This document shows positions 9,691 to 21,378 of a stretch of 64,000 nucleotides of DNA, piece after piece. The position numbers and the translations under genes were made by a program. The first letter of the stretch is position 1. Every line of letters starts with the position of its first letter. The stretch comes from Diplonema japonicum. Lineage: Eukaryota; Euglenozoa; Diplonemea; Diplonemida; Diplonemidae. The notes under the pieces were generated by a model. That model saw nothing but the letters and a program-made list of their open reading frames with translations, was not told where the DNA came from and searched no databases. Location: contig OZ025649.1 in assembly GCA_964019335.1 (NCBI GenBank), positions 930,001 to 994,000 on the forward strand, in the 5' to 3' direction.

Positions 9691-12450
9691 ATGTTGGTTG
9701 CATCGTTGGTAAGCAGGGGCGATGCTACGTCTGGGCAGCGTGATGTGGTTGCGAAGGATGCCGTTCCCCGGAGGGTGCCGCCGAAGCTTACGATCCGTAC
9801 GGCCAGCCCTGAGGTGAAGAAGCCTCGCAAGAGAGCAAAGACACTGATGACTAAGGTGAAGCTTCCGGCCCAGTTACCTCTTCCGGAGCCCCCTAAACGT
9901 GAGGCCACTTCTATCGATATGATTGCCGCAAGGATACAGGGCTACTCGCTGAAGGACTTTGAGGCAATTCAGCAGAAGCGACGACTACAATTCCACCAAG
10001 TGCATAAACTCCTTCAAGACCAGGGGAGGAGGGCCACTGTCAGTAGATGGCGACTCGCAAAAGAGTTGGTGCTGTTTCACATGAGCAGTGAGGTCAGGGA
10101 CGTGATGGAGAAGCTGAACGTCAGCAGCAGGGCAGCAGGGTACGTCATGAGATACATGCGCTCTTTCAGAAGAAGAAGGGAATCTAAAGTGATGCATGAG
10201 ATCAGTAGAACGCTTGCACAAGAAACAGAGCAGCACAGCCTCGTGACGGAGATTTCCGGCACTAAGGTGGCATATGCTAGACAGGCTGATCCTACGATGA
10301 ACACTCCTGCCATGCTACGCCTCCGTCTTATGAACAGGTGTGACCCGCAGATACAACTGGCCATCCGGGAGGTTTGGATGATGATACCGAGGTGCCCTAA
10401 GCCGTGTAACGATACGATTGACAAGCAGATCTACTTCTGGCTTGTAGGCTGTCTGCGTGAGGACTTTGTGAATGCCGATCAGCAGGCCGCCACGATACGT
10501 CAGGTGAATGAGGAGTGGCTTGTGGAGTCAGGTAATTCCTTCCTCATGGACTACGAGGGATTCTACTCTTGTATCTTCACCCTTCTTGACGTGTGGTGTG
10601 CGAGTGTCGATATTTCAGACTACATCTCTCTACTGAAAAGGATCCGTACCCGCATCGGCAAGTCCCGCCCCCTCGTCTACTCGACTAGGCTCTCATACCG
10701 CCATTGGCTGGAGTGGTCTCAGATGCAGCCAAGAGGTGTACTTGGGTCTACCGGTCTCAGGCCGAAGGAGTTCCCAATTCCTCTCACAGCAAATGAGTCC
10801 CTCATTGAGACTTCTCCTCGGGAACGTCCAGTCAAGGTTCGGAAGCGCTCCAAGTCAGTCCGTGGCTCGCTGTTGAGGAGGGGGCGGTCACACAGTGTGA
10901 AGCCTTCTTTTTCTAGTTCTGATTCTGGTTCTGATGCATGCTCGTTTGCATCAGTGTCCACCGATCTGTCTTCTCTGGCATCACCTTTTAGCGAAAGAAG
11001 GAAGAAGGCCTCACCTACATTTCGGGATAAGAAGAAGGGGTCTATTCTCTTCGTTGGGGTAGATGATGGACAGGATAGGCGGGCGAGCAGGTGGGACGTG
11101 GGGGGCAAGAGGAGTCAGAGCTTTAAGTGGTCTAGAAGGACGTCTTTATACTCGGACTTTAGGAGGGACACCAAAACATGTGTTTTGAGCAATGCAGAGA
11201 TGTGCAGGAGGGTGTCTCTGTCTATTCCTGAGGTGACAGGGCCTCGGCTGACAGAGGAGAATCTTCGGGCCTCCGCCTTGAGCAATACCTCTACAGGTCC
11301 AAGTAGCCAGACAAGCGGCGGCTCTGGTGGGGGTGCCTGTCGCAACCCTTCTTTTAGTGCTGTCCACATGGTCAACATCACTAGATTAGACAATTCTAAG
11401 GAGGCTCGGTGCGCTGCGCAGTTGCGTGAGGATCGTGCGCAGTCGTTGGTGATTCCTGTTCTAGGTAGGAGACCTGTCACCGATAAGCGCATGTTAGAGA
11501 GGATAGAACATGAAGCACTAGATGTGCTAGTAAGCAGCAGCACAGTATCAACCCCGCCGTTGGTCGGCTCTGAGGCTTTGAAGTCTCCTGAGCAAAGAAC
11601 TAACATGATGAATATCATTCGTCGAGAGCAGGTTAAGGACACCCTCCCCAGTACTTTGAAGGGAAGGGACATGAGCCTAATTAGAGTTTTAGTCATTAGG
11701 AATGAGGGGCTGACAACAAAGGATATTTGTTCTTTGTGCTCCCTTGACTTCGGCGCACTGCGGGTACTTAATGTAGACAACAACAAGGGCATAGGCAATG
11801 ATGCTGTGATACCGCTTGTGAGGATGATACGCAGGACGCCTTCTCTAGTGGTTGTGAGGATGCATGATTCTAGTTGCGAAGACAGATTGGGGAGGGTCGC
11901 GACATGCTGCGTTGAGAATATCTCTAAGGCGGCCATGCTACCATGGCACGTGAGGGAGGTCGAAGACGTGTTTAAAGTATGCGATGCGAAGGTTCCGGTC
12001 GGGACGGCGGTGCAGCTTCTTACGAGCAAGGCATCTAAGGCGGATAAGCGATTTAAGAGTTTCGTTGAAGCATGGAATTCCGTTGCAGTCTCAGCCGTGT
12101 GTAGAGATATAGCTCGGCGGTCCCAGCCCGCAGATAACACCACGATGCTGGAAGTGTACAAGCTGCGGTCGGCAGCGTTCACTACCTCATTTCACCTCAC
12201 CATCCAAGAGCACGCTGCGGGTAACCTACTAGCGGACCTCTCTTCTTACTACAGCGCCGCATGTATTACCACCCTGACCGATGTGTTCACCAAGATACTT
12301 GGACTACAGCCTGCCTTGAGACACTCTGCCTCTACTCATGGCTATCTTCAGGATGATAGGCTATCGGTATGTTTTGCCCTGGCCATCTGAACAACACAGT
12401 TTTTCGAAGCAGCTGCCCTTTCCTTGTTGTCGGCCTCAGAGGAGGCATGA
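9691..12450 (+). CDS. Unknown 908-aa protein with basic, Ser-rich and LRR-like regions
   Basis: Exons 9691-12366 and 12400-12450, separated by a 33-nt GTATG intron. Residues about 1-80 are basic and Pro-rich. Residues 90-170 are predicted helices with an RSFRRRRESK patch. Residues about 205-340 form a more conserved-looking helical domain (EVWMMIPRCPKPCNDTIDKQ, then FYSCIFTLLDVWCASVDISD). Residues about 380-560 are Ser/Arg-rich and probably disordered. Near residues 665-720 there is a leucine-rich-repeat-like unit (ALRVLNVDNNKGIGNDAVIP). The last part is helical. Layouts like this occur in ciliary and cytoskeletal proteins of protists, but I cannot assign a family. Confidence 0.7.
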
Positions 12451-12502
12451 CATTCATTTACACAGTTAAGTATTACCACCATACGTTCTTTCATCCAAGT
12501 AC

Positions 12503-13710
12503 ATGCCGACAGGGATGCAGGGAGGTGGCTTCATCAACAATGACACTATCAGAGGGGTAGATGTGCTGAGCGAGTATTCAGTAGCTACACTTTCGAGCAG
12601 CGATGAAGATGTGAAGGATTTCAGCAGTGTGGTGTTCAGTGAGAACGGGGAGTTTGTGTATGCGGCAGGTGGCGGTATGGAGCCTCACGGTGTGTACTGC
12701 TTCAGGTTGAGCGACATCCAGAAGGCAGCAGTGGAAGGGCAGTCCACGGAGGCGATCAGGGGTGCAATGCAAGAGTTCAAGTTGCCTCTCGGTAAAAGGT
12801 GCGGCGTGCACAAGTTGGCTGTGTCTCAGTTTATTAACTCAAGGTTAGGGAATAGTCAGCGGTTTTTGTTTTCCAGCAACAACGGGTGGGACCACTCTGT
12901 CAGGTTAGGTGTCGTGCGGCATGGGCTTCTCGACGTAGAGAGAACATACAGCGGGCACAGAGACCTCGTGACGAGTATTGTCACACCGCACGCAAACACT
13001 GAGACGAGTACTTTTGTCACTACTTCGCATGATGGCACGGCATGCTTGTGGGGGGGGGACCAGCCTGGAAGGCCTATCTACAGATGGCGGTGTGACTGCT
13101 CTCCTGTAGCAGCCTACGACTGCACCGGTACAGTTGTTGCTGTCACGCGATCCTCTGACGCTGTCGACTTATATGACAAGCGCAAGCTGTACAACTACAA
13201 CCTCAATCATGGGCAGCCGAGGCCTTTAGCGACCTTCAACACTGGTATCCCTCTTGCAGAGGACGTCTTGTCGATGTCTTTCCTTCCTTATTCCCATCAA
13301 GGTGCGAGGACGGAACTCCTTTCCGTCACAGGCACGAGAACCACATCGCTGATTGACACCTCAGGCCCAGAGGGGGCCAGCAATGTGTACCAGACGGAGA
13401 CATCTGGTGCGACGTGCCTGCTGCCAGACGGAGCTGTCTCGCTGAGGGGGAGGTATGCATGTTGAAGTCCTTTACCGTCACAGTGACTCGGGTACTCTGC
13501 ATTTTGCAAACGCCTCGACCGGTAATATCATCAAGTCAGCTGACACTGGTATGCCTTGTACATTCACCACCCTTCTCAGGACTTACAAGGCCACTTACAG
13601 CGGCCGCCTTCTCGCATTCATATTGGGCAGCAGCCATCGCTGCAGGCCCTGTGCTCCAGTGCATTGTTTGGCCTTATAACAATATCCCAACGAACTCTAT
13701 CGTGACCTAA
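12503..13710 (+). CDS. WD40 protein, WDR82/Swd2-like
   Basis: Exons 12503-13452, 13484-13548 and 13580-13710 give about 381 aa. Both introns are 31 nt (GTATGC...). The in-frame ATG at 12515, right after GACAG, may be the true start. The repeats read SENGEFVYAAGGG, YSGHRDLVTSIVTPH, TSHDGTACLWGGD and SDAVDLYDKRK. After the second intron they continue SHSYWAAAIAAG and CIVWPY, which confirms the splice. The order (GHRD blade, then an Asp-Lys-Arg blade, then ATFNTGIPLAEDVLSMSF) resembles WDR82/Swd2 of the COMPASS and polyadenylation complexes. That subfamily call is tentative; the beta-propeller call is firm. Confidence 0.75.
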
Positions 13711-13769
13711 CTCATTTTGTGTGATGTGTGCCTTGCTCCTTTCTTAATAATATTCATAACAGGAGAAAT

Positions 13770-14728
13770 ATGTCGGTCGAAAAAGAGAGGAAGGAGAAGA
13801 AGGAAAAGAAGGAGAAGAAAGAAAAGAAGGAGAAGAAAGAAAAGCGTGCGCGAGAGGAGGAGGATATTGAGGTCAGTGCTAAGAGGGAGAAGAAGGAGAA
13901 GAAAGAAGGAAAAGAGAAGGAGGATGCCAAGGTAGATGATTTGGAGGTGAGGGAGAAGAAAGAGAAGAAGGAGAAGAAAGAAAAGAAGGACAAGAAGGAT
14001 AAGAAGGAGAAGGAGGAGCCAGTTGATGAGAAGAAAGAGAAGGAGAAGAAGGAGAGCAAAGAGGAGCAGGACGAGGAGAAGAAGGGTAAGAACGAGTCGA
14101 AGAAGAGGGTGCGTGAAGGGGATGACGGCCCCCCTAAGAAGAAGAAGAAGAAGTCTATAAAGCAGAAGCAGAAGGTGGAGGAGAACTTGGCCTTCCGTAG
14201 AGCATGTAAAGCACTGACGCAGTTCCGTGCAGGGCACTGGGGCCCCGACACGTGGGGTGATCAGATCTCAAAGCACAAGCTGAAAGCTATCATGGGTATC
14301 CTTATGACATATGATCAGATGTACCACAGGTACCTGACAAGATTCCCTACTGAGGTGTGCATCGCGCTTCTTTGTTTTTTAATTTTTTCAGGTGAAGAGC
14401 CTCCTCGAAAGCGTCCCTCCGAAGTACGTAGACGAGATTCCTGCAGAACAGTTTTCAAAGTTCAAGCTGATCATCAAGGCTGCTTCATCAGAGGAGGAGC
14501 TAGCAAAGGTATGCTGCCGCCACATTACGCTCATCATTTGCAGGCAAAGAAGGAGCACGCAAAGAGGGTCGAATCCAAGCCGGGGTTCGAGGAGCGGAGA
14601 CAGGAGAAGAGGAAGAGTTGGTTCATGAGGTCGGGGAAGAGGACGAAACAGTTCAACAAGTTCAAGGCGACAAAGGCGCAGGTATGACATTACATTCGAG
14701 GGACACATCACAGGCGAACAAATGGTGA
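13770..14728 (+). CDS. KKE-repeat protein with conserved C-terminal helical domain
   Basis: Exons 13770-14354, 14392-14508, 14544-14681 and a 15-base last exon 14714-14728 (Ala-Asn-Lys-Trp-stop) encode 284 aa. The introns are 37, 35 and 32 nt. Residues 1-130 are almost only Lys and Glu, in KKEKKEKKE repeats. Residues 140-284 look folded: FRRACKALTQFRAGHWGPDT, LMTYDQMYHRYLTRFP, KSLLESVPPKYVDEIP. The C terminus is basic. The charge pattern suggests a nuclear or nucleolar location or binding to RNA or microtubules. No family recognised. The ATG follows a TAACAG acceptor by 8 bases. Confidence 0.75.
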
Positions 14729-14812
14729 GTGCGTTACGATCACGTTAGTCATTTTATTTACAACGTTTTCTTGTACGAATTTCCTTGTCCGATAAGCACA
14801 CAGGAGGTAAGC

Positions 14813-17800
14813 ATGAGCATAGTAACATATGTCAAGGCGTTGAGAGACACAGTAGAGAAAAGGTTTCGGCCGACCGTCCTTGTGCTATCTACTGATGGTG
14901 TTGAGTGCACCTGCCGGAAGAACGGCATCAACCTCATCAGCCTTCTGCGTCCCTTTGCATCTCTTCCCAAGGATGTGCACACAAAGACGACAGGCGAGCC
15001 GTATCCATTGGGGTCTTTTGGGGTTCGCTTGACAGATTTCTCTGGCTTGTCGAGCATGAGTGAAGAGGACAAGGTCAGATGGTTTACAAAGGTATGAAGC
15101 CACAGCGCAGTAACGTGCACAGTTGGCGAAAGAAGATCTTGATTTCCGAAGGACAGTTGACAAGAAAAAGATGCAGGATTGGGAGAGTGACCTAGGCTAT
15201 GTATGTGGTGTGACCCCTCCCATTTCACACAGTTGGCAGAGCAGAGTGATCCTTCACGCCCAGATATCGGCCCAGGTCAGATGACAAAGATTGTTGCCGA
15301 TCTCTCGTCACCTTTGCTGCAAAGGTTCAAGGAGGAGTACACCAACAGTTGCAGATTCACAGCTTTTGACACTTTTGATCACCCCGTTGCATGTATCTTG
15401 GCAGTGTCGGCCACCAGCCCGGACGCTATCGCAGAGCTCAAGGGCCTCTTCACTGTGCATCAGCCTGCCTTCACGAACCAGGCTGTTGACCACAACCAGG
15501 CGATGTTTTACGTTTTAGTGCAAGACATGAGCATGCCGTGCAAGCAGTCTGAGGTGGACAGGATGTTTGCAGACATGAAGTCACAGTTTGGTACTCAGTG
15601 TTGCAGGCTGCTGCAAATCAACTCGAACAGCACGGGGACCATGCAGGTCGACCCTGCCAAGTGGGTGGAGCCTGTGACGATTGACAACCAGGTCCGCACG
15701 CCGAATGAGGGTCTTATGCAACTTCTGTCGCAGGAGGATGAGATGAGTGTCGCAAAGATGATGAGCAGCTTCATTGAGATGACACTCCTGCCTGACCTCA
15801 CTCGGAGAATTAAGACGCTGAACCAGTCTGTGGCGGATAAGCGGCAGGGCAGGATAGGCAAGATGATGACCTATTTTTGGCAGGGAAACAAGAACAATGA
15901 TAACGCTTCGAAGCCTCCAAAGGAAGGGCCGCACTTCGGTCCTGAGTCTTGTGAGATGCAATTGAGAAAGCTTGCAGACTTGTGTTTCCTCCTTCATGAT
16001 TATGAGACAGCTTTGTCAGTGTACAAGGTATGCACTTCTGATTGACACAAATGGTTTCTGCAGATACTTAGATCTGAACTTGGGTCGCAGGAGAGCAAGA
16101 ACAAGAACTTGCACATATATCACGCGGCAGTGTCAGAGGGCATGGGCATGTGCATGGCTGTACAGCAGAAGAGGGATGCCGACACGCAGCTGGAACAGGC
16201 AGCAACGTCGTACATCAAGGGAAGGAGGCCCGACTACTCTCTAAGGACACGCCTCCTTCAGTACACACTTTCGAAGTTTTCTAAGAGCTACAAGTCAGCG
16301 GACATCATGAAGATGGCCTCCACAATAGACGAGAGGAACTCTCTTTACTGCGGGCTGTTCATCGAGGAGGCAGGCGTATCCTACCTGTATTGTAATGTAT
16401 GTCGCGTGGCATAGTCTTCACAACACAACAGTACGCCGGGTTAACAACTACGCGGCTGAGAAAGTTTGCCTTCAACTTAACATTAGCTGGTATGGCCACG
16501 TAGTTAGTGTATTTCCTACAGGGTGTCGGTACTCGACATGCGGTTGCGCTGACCAGGCCTTGAGAGTCACAACGATGGCAGCTGCTGTGTACAATAGAAT
16601 GAACTTAGAGAAGTGGAGATTGATAAACGAGCACGTGCAGCTGACACTCGCTAGATTGTGGCAGCAGAAGGGAGAGCTTGGGTATGGGAATGTCATATAA
16701 TTCATATTTGCAGGAATGCCGTGTCTCACATGGGGAAGTACCTTGTGCAGGTGCAGGGGACGAGTGAGAAGATGGTCAAAGAGTTCAACGGCTACTTGCA
16801 GGCGCACCTTGAGTCCATCGAGGACAGGGTCTATGACGAGCTACCATTTCCCTTCGTTGACATGCTCGGCATTAAGCTCAACCCCACACCCCACGCTGAA
16901 CTGTGGCAAAGCCCTACTTCGTATGCTTTGTCAGTGCAATGCAATATCACAGGAGTGTCGAGGCCTCGGTTCCAGCAGGCTGCAAGCTCGACGTTGCAGG
17001 TGTGCACAAGGAGTGGACCACTATGGAGGGTGACCTCGTCAACTCGGTGAGAACAGAAGTATGTTTATAGAGGTCTATTTCAATTGCAACTTACAACACA
17101 GTTTAAGAATCTGAGGCTCCATCCTCAGCTCGAGAGATCACGTCAGGTCAGGAAGATGAAGAGAGTGGACATGAGTCAGCACCCAGACATCATTGTGGAA
17201 GGTGAGGAGGTCTTCGCCACCATCAGCATGACGAACCCTCTGACGCTCCCCTTGGTGCTTCACGAGGCTACCATCCTGTACGAGGTGACGCCAGAGAAGC
17301 CAGACCAGCTGTCTTCTATAAACCCCCCTTCTGGGAAGGTACTAAAGGGCGCATCTGTCAGCGACGTCACGATTGCTGCACAGAGCAAGGTTCCTCTGCG
17401 TCTCTCCTTCACCTCGCCTACTGCGGGCTGGGTCCGGTTAGTGGGTGTAGAATGGGCCATGACAACCGAAAGGTTGGTTAAAACCTCTGGGAGGTACATG
17501 TTTTACAAAGGGGCAGTTGACAATGGGGAGGTGGGAATGACAGCCGTTAAGAAGTTGACCTTACAGTGCACCGAGAGCGCACCGTTGATGAAGGTAGAGA
17601 TCAGAGACCCTCCCCCGTTGTATATGCTTCACGGTGAAGTCACAAAGAGCGTCCTTTTGCTGCACAACAAAGGGGGTAGAGAGATGCAGCAGATCACGCT
17701 GAAGCTCTCAAGGGCGAACGTGCACATTGTGTGTATCCCCCTTCCGGAGGGAGGAAAGAAGGAGCAATATGAGGACGCGGAAGGTGTGTATGACACTTAC

Positions 17801-19767
17801 TACCTTCCTGTTACCATCCCCCCTGGCGGAGTGTTCGAGCTCCCAATCTGGGTTCGTGCAGAATCTGGTAGCAACAGTCGCTCCGTGGTAAGCAACTACG
17901 TCCCTATCGTGCTGTGCTACGGTGATAATTCCCCTGATCCTATCAGAAGAACGAGCAAGATGGTAATCCACACCATTGTGCAACCAGCTTTGTCAATGCG
18001 AGCTCTCTGTCTCCCCCCTTCTTCCGTCAGGCCAGAGGCCGAAAGCGAGGCTAACTTCATTGTTTCCCTTGAAATCAGAAGTCTGCGACAACGTAAAGCC
18101 GGGTCACCTGACACTGCTATTGCTCTGAGGCAGGTTAGTGCCCTATCGTGCGACTGGGATGTGACACCTCTTGACGCAGATGCAGTGCAGATGCCTTGCA
18201 CCATTAACAGTGGTTCTGCTTTCACAATAAGTTTCCGTGTGAAACGCCGCACAGATGGCCAGAAGAGAGCAGCTGCCTGCTTCTCGGAACCATCATGCTC
18301 CGGCTACAAGGTGGACAACCTTCCATTCAACTACTTCGCGGTCAATGCTCTCCCTGACACGGAGATTGGGACAGGCGGTGCAGGCAGCGTGGGAGTTGCA
18401 GTCATGAAGAGTAGGGGCGGCATGCAAATGTTCTTGGATAGAAAGGAGAAGAAGAACACTTCGGGCAGTACAATTGACAACACTGACTTCCCATTAGCCT
18501 TCTCCCTGTTCTGGTCGGCAGTAGGCGAGGACCCTTGTCCAGACCTTCCATTCACCGGTCAGGCCATCTGCTGTTGCCAGCCTTGCAACACGACTGTTAA
18601 AGCGTCCCACAAGTGGCAGGATTCTTCGAAGGGAACTAAGAACCTGCTGCGGACGCGTGGTATCACCACAACTGACGAGGTCCCGCGGCCGCTGTCTTCT
18701 CAGGATCAGGAGCACAACATCATTGGCGTATCACTTTCTTTTCCTGGGGAGGCGAGGCACGACTTCCGTTCTAATGTACCCTGCACTGTCTCCGTCCATA
18801 TTACTCTCACGAACTACTACAGCTCTCAGCGGGAGGTGTGGGTAAGTTTCCTCAGCAACAAGGTATGCAGTGCTTTGTTAGATAGTTAATTTCTTTACGT
18901 GTAGGTAGCATACAGAACGCAGACTCAGCAGGTGGCAGATACAGCTCCTGCCTCCCAGCCCCTCCCGTCCCTGGTAAAGGGTCCACAGCAGCAGGCGCAA
19001 CAGATGAAGGTGGAGATCCCTTATATCCAATACCCAACTTTTCACTGGCAGGGCAAGAGCAAGCACAAGGTGTGAGCTTTTATTTCTGATAACTCCTCCA
19101 GGTCTTGTTCGGGTGTTATGAATCAATCACGATAGTGGCGAAGGCGCAGTTTCTTAGACCAGGAATGTTCAATTTGAACCAGTTTGAGATCAGGCCTAAC
19201 AAGGAGGACACAGTAGTAGAGATACAGGTATCACACATGAGAAGAGGTCGTATCACATAACAGGGGAGTAAGCAGGGCATTGACACGACATGGCTCGTCA
19301 GCATCGTACATGACGAAGAGGCACAGACGAGAGATGTGGCCCCGTGCGCCGTCGTGGAGGAGGGCGAGGTAGTGCACGCTGATGTTTACAATGAGGTTGA
19401 CCTCGAGGTGGAATGCGAAGGGGAAGAAGGTGAAGAGGAGGAGGAGAACGTTCCTCTCGGGAACTCAAGGTCAGGTTCACCTGATGCGCGTGACGAGGAG
19501 GAGAGAGGTAAAGACGATTCGGTTCAGGAGGAGAGAGACGAGGAACGGGATACTGAGGAGCAACAGAGGACTGAGCTCGAGGAACATGAGCTAAAGGAGC
19601 ATGAGCAAGAGGGGAGTGAGCCCCAGGTACAGGAGCAGGAAGTGCAAATACCATCTACACACGCGGAGGAGGCGGAGGAGGAGGAGGAGAACCAGTCTCC
19701 TGAGCCAGCGGAATTTGACGAGCCAGGCAGTGCCGATCGCTCTCCATCACCTCCTTTGGACGACTGA
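14813..19767 (+). CDS. TRAPPC8: TRAPPC8 / Trs85-like TRAPP III tethering subunit
   Basis: Twelve exons encode 1523 aa: 14813-15091, 15123-15200, 15233-16027, 16064-16396, 16432-16489, 16522-16681, 16714-16920, 16953-17058, 17102-18862, 18905-19069, 19102-19227 and 19264-19767. Introns are 31-43 nt. TRAPPC8 directs TRAPP III to membranes for Rab1 activation in ER-Golgi traffic and autophagy. Family landmarks include FDTFDHPVACILAVS, the exchange-domain-like AMFYVLVQDMSMP, LADLCFLLHDYETALSVYK, and RKFAFNLTLAGCRYSTCGCA joined across an intron to the tetratricopeptide-like helices and NAVSHMGKYL. C-terminal beta-domains end FLRPGMFNLNQFEIRP. After about residue 1380 an Asp/Glu-rich tail of about 130 residues is appended, not typical of the family. 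An ATG after CACAG (14803) fixes the start. Confidence 0.9.
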
Positions 19768-19908
19768 TGTAACATAACGAACGTTGAGATGCTATTTGGT
19801 CACAGGACAACGGGGTTAGCCTTTAGTAGCTTCCATACCTTATGTCTTGTCCCTGCTTTCCCGACCGAGTATTTAATATGCGCTTTACCCATTCATCTCA
19901 CTACAGGC

Positions 19909-21120
19909 ATGTGTCAAGGAAGGAAGGTGAAAGATGACCTCAATGCACAGGTGATGCTTGTTGTTTTGCTGTATGCAATACAAGGCATCCCGGCTGGTTT
20001 TATCGAGAACTTTCTACCTATTATGCTGTACGCGAATAAGCAGGCGTCACTCACGGGGATGGGCTTGGTTGGGGTTCTGTGTTCCCCGTGGCTTCTCAAG
20101 TTTTTATGGGCTCCGTTCATTGACTATTACGGGACGAAGAAGTCGTGGATCCTGCCGTCATTGTGCGTTATGGTTGTGTGTTGCGGTATATGTGCAATGC
20201 AGAGCACAACAGATGGCATAGGGTTGCCTCTCATTGCTGCGCTTCTAACGTTTACCACAGCCACGGCTGTGGAGGACTGTGTCGTAGACGGTTACGCAAT
20301 GACCCTCATTGATGCATTTAGAAGTTCGAGCTCGTCGCGGCGGATCTTAGCCATAGTGAACTCCGCTCAGGTGGTGGGGTTCAAGTTCGGGCATTTCTAC
20401 GCAGGTGCCCCTGTGTGGTACGTCCACGAGGCGTTTGGCTGGTGGGAGATATGGGCCTTCATGGCAGTGCCTATTGTTCTGGCAGGTGTTTTGGCGTACA
20501 GGACAGAAGAACCGCAAGTAAAGAGAGACAGAACTAAGAGTCTCAGCGGTGCCTTAGGTACAGTCTCTAAGCATATAAAGGACAGGAGAACTGTTATGCT
20601 GATGATAGCCGCTGGTTTGATCAAAGGCAGCGAAAAGGTGATCATGAGCATGTACAAGCCTTACCTAGTGGACAGCGGCTACAGTGCCAGCACTGTCGGA
20701 GAGTGGGTAGGCCTCTATGGTACTGTTGCCTCAGCTGCGGGGTCCATAGCCGCATCGTATATCGTGGGCTACATGGACGCACAGGGAGCGGTGCAGCTTG
20801 CCCTTCTTGTACGTTTTGTCTTAGTTGTTATCTCGTTGGTCCTACCAGCCGGCCCAGCAGCATTGGCATTCCAGGGACTGGCATCTGGTGTGATCACCCC
20901 CGTCATGTTTGCATACCTTATGGAGGCTGTTTCATTGTCACCATACCCCGTCACGAGTTACACACTGCTTCAGACTTGCGATGACTTATCTCGTTTTGCG
21001 GGTGTGGGCGTCGCTGGCTATTTAGTTGAGCTCTTCGGCTACGGTCCTGTGTTCGCTGGTGCTGCAATCTCTCTCATTCTACCTTGCTATGTCATTTCAG
21101 GAATCGATTCGGATGTGTGA
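19909..21120 (+). CDS. AmpG/MFSD3-type major facilitator transporter
   Basis: A 403-aa single-exon gene. The frame extends upstream to 19789, but the ATG at 19909 directly follows a CTACAG acceptor. About 12 membrane segments are visible. N-terminal motifs YAIQGIPAGFIENFLPIML and SPWLLKFLWAPFIDYYG are the signature of the AmpG / acetyl-CoA transporter / MFSD3 group, with the loop sequence GTKKSWILPS after helix 2. AmpG moves muropeptides in bacteria and SLC33A1 moves acetyl-CoA into the ER in animals. The substrate here cannot be read from sequence. The second half starts after a cytosolic loop (KRDRTKSLSGALGTVSKHIK). Confidence 0.85.
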   Translation: MCQGRKVKDDLNAQVMLVVLLYAIQGIPAGFIENFLPIMLYANKQASLTGMGLVGVLCSPWLLKFLWAPFIDYYGTKKSWILPSLCVMVVCCGICAMQSTTDGIGLPLIAALLTFTTATAVEDCVVDGYAMTLIDAFRSSSSSRRILAIVNSAQVVGFKFGHFYAGAPVWYVHEAFGWWEIWAFMAVPIVLAGVLAYRTEEPQVKRDRTKSLSGALGTVSKHIKDRRTVMLMIAAGLIKGSEKVIMSMYKPYLVDSGYSASTVGEWVGLYGTVASAAGSIAASYIVGYMDAQGAVQLALLVRFVLVVISLVLPAGPAALAFQGLASGVITPVMFAYLMEAVSLSPYPVTSYTLLQTCDDLSRFAGVGVAGYLVELFGYGPVFAGAAISLILPCYVISGIDSDV

Positions 21121-21378
21121 GTCTTTTTCTAATTACAACATGAAGAGCCCCCGGACTAGCAATGTCTGTGTTTTTTCAGCGCCTGAGCGTTTGTCAGGCC
21201 CGGACCATTTCTGTCCGAGGGTTTTACTGAATTCTACTGGAGCTTTTTGGGTATCCGAGATTTTATCAGTTCAAGAGTTTTTCATGTTACAGTTGTCCGG
21301 CTTTTTTTTTCACTTTACAGTATTCTAGTACTGGAACCTGGGTATTGAGGCGGACTTCACTTCTAACAGCGCACAGTA
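21121..21378. other. Spacer, no gene seen
   Basis: About 258 bases, T-rich at the 3' end (a run of nine T at about 21302), then CTAACAG and CACAG just upstream of the lipase ATG. Nothing else recognised. Confidence 0.4.

Noticed and set aside
11115-12182. 355-codon minus-strand open frame
   Set aside because: It lies wholly inside the 908-aa gene in the complementary frame, has no recognisable domain, and the + strand frame has a confirmed splice at its end.
13455-13679. Read-through ending of the WDR82-like gene
   Set aside because: Removing the 31-nt GTATG...CTCAG segment at 13549-13579 restores a WD blade (SHSYWAAAIAAG, CIVWPY) and a later stop at 13710.
13707-14237. Minus-strand ORF of almost only Leu
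   Set aside because: It is the reverse complement of the KKE repeat tract; pure low-complexity shadow.
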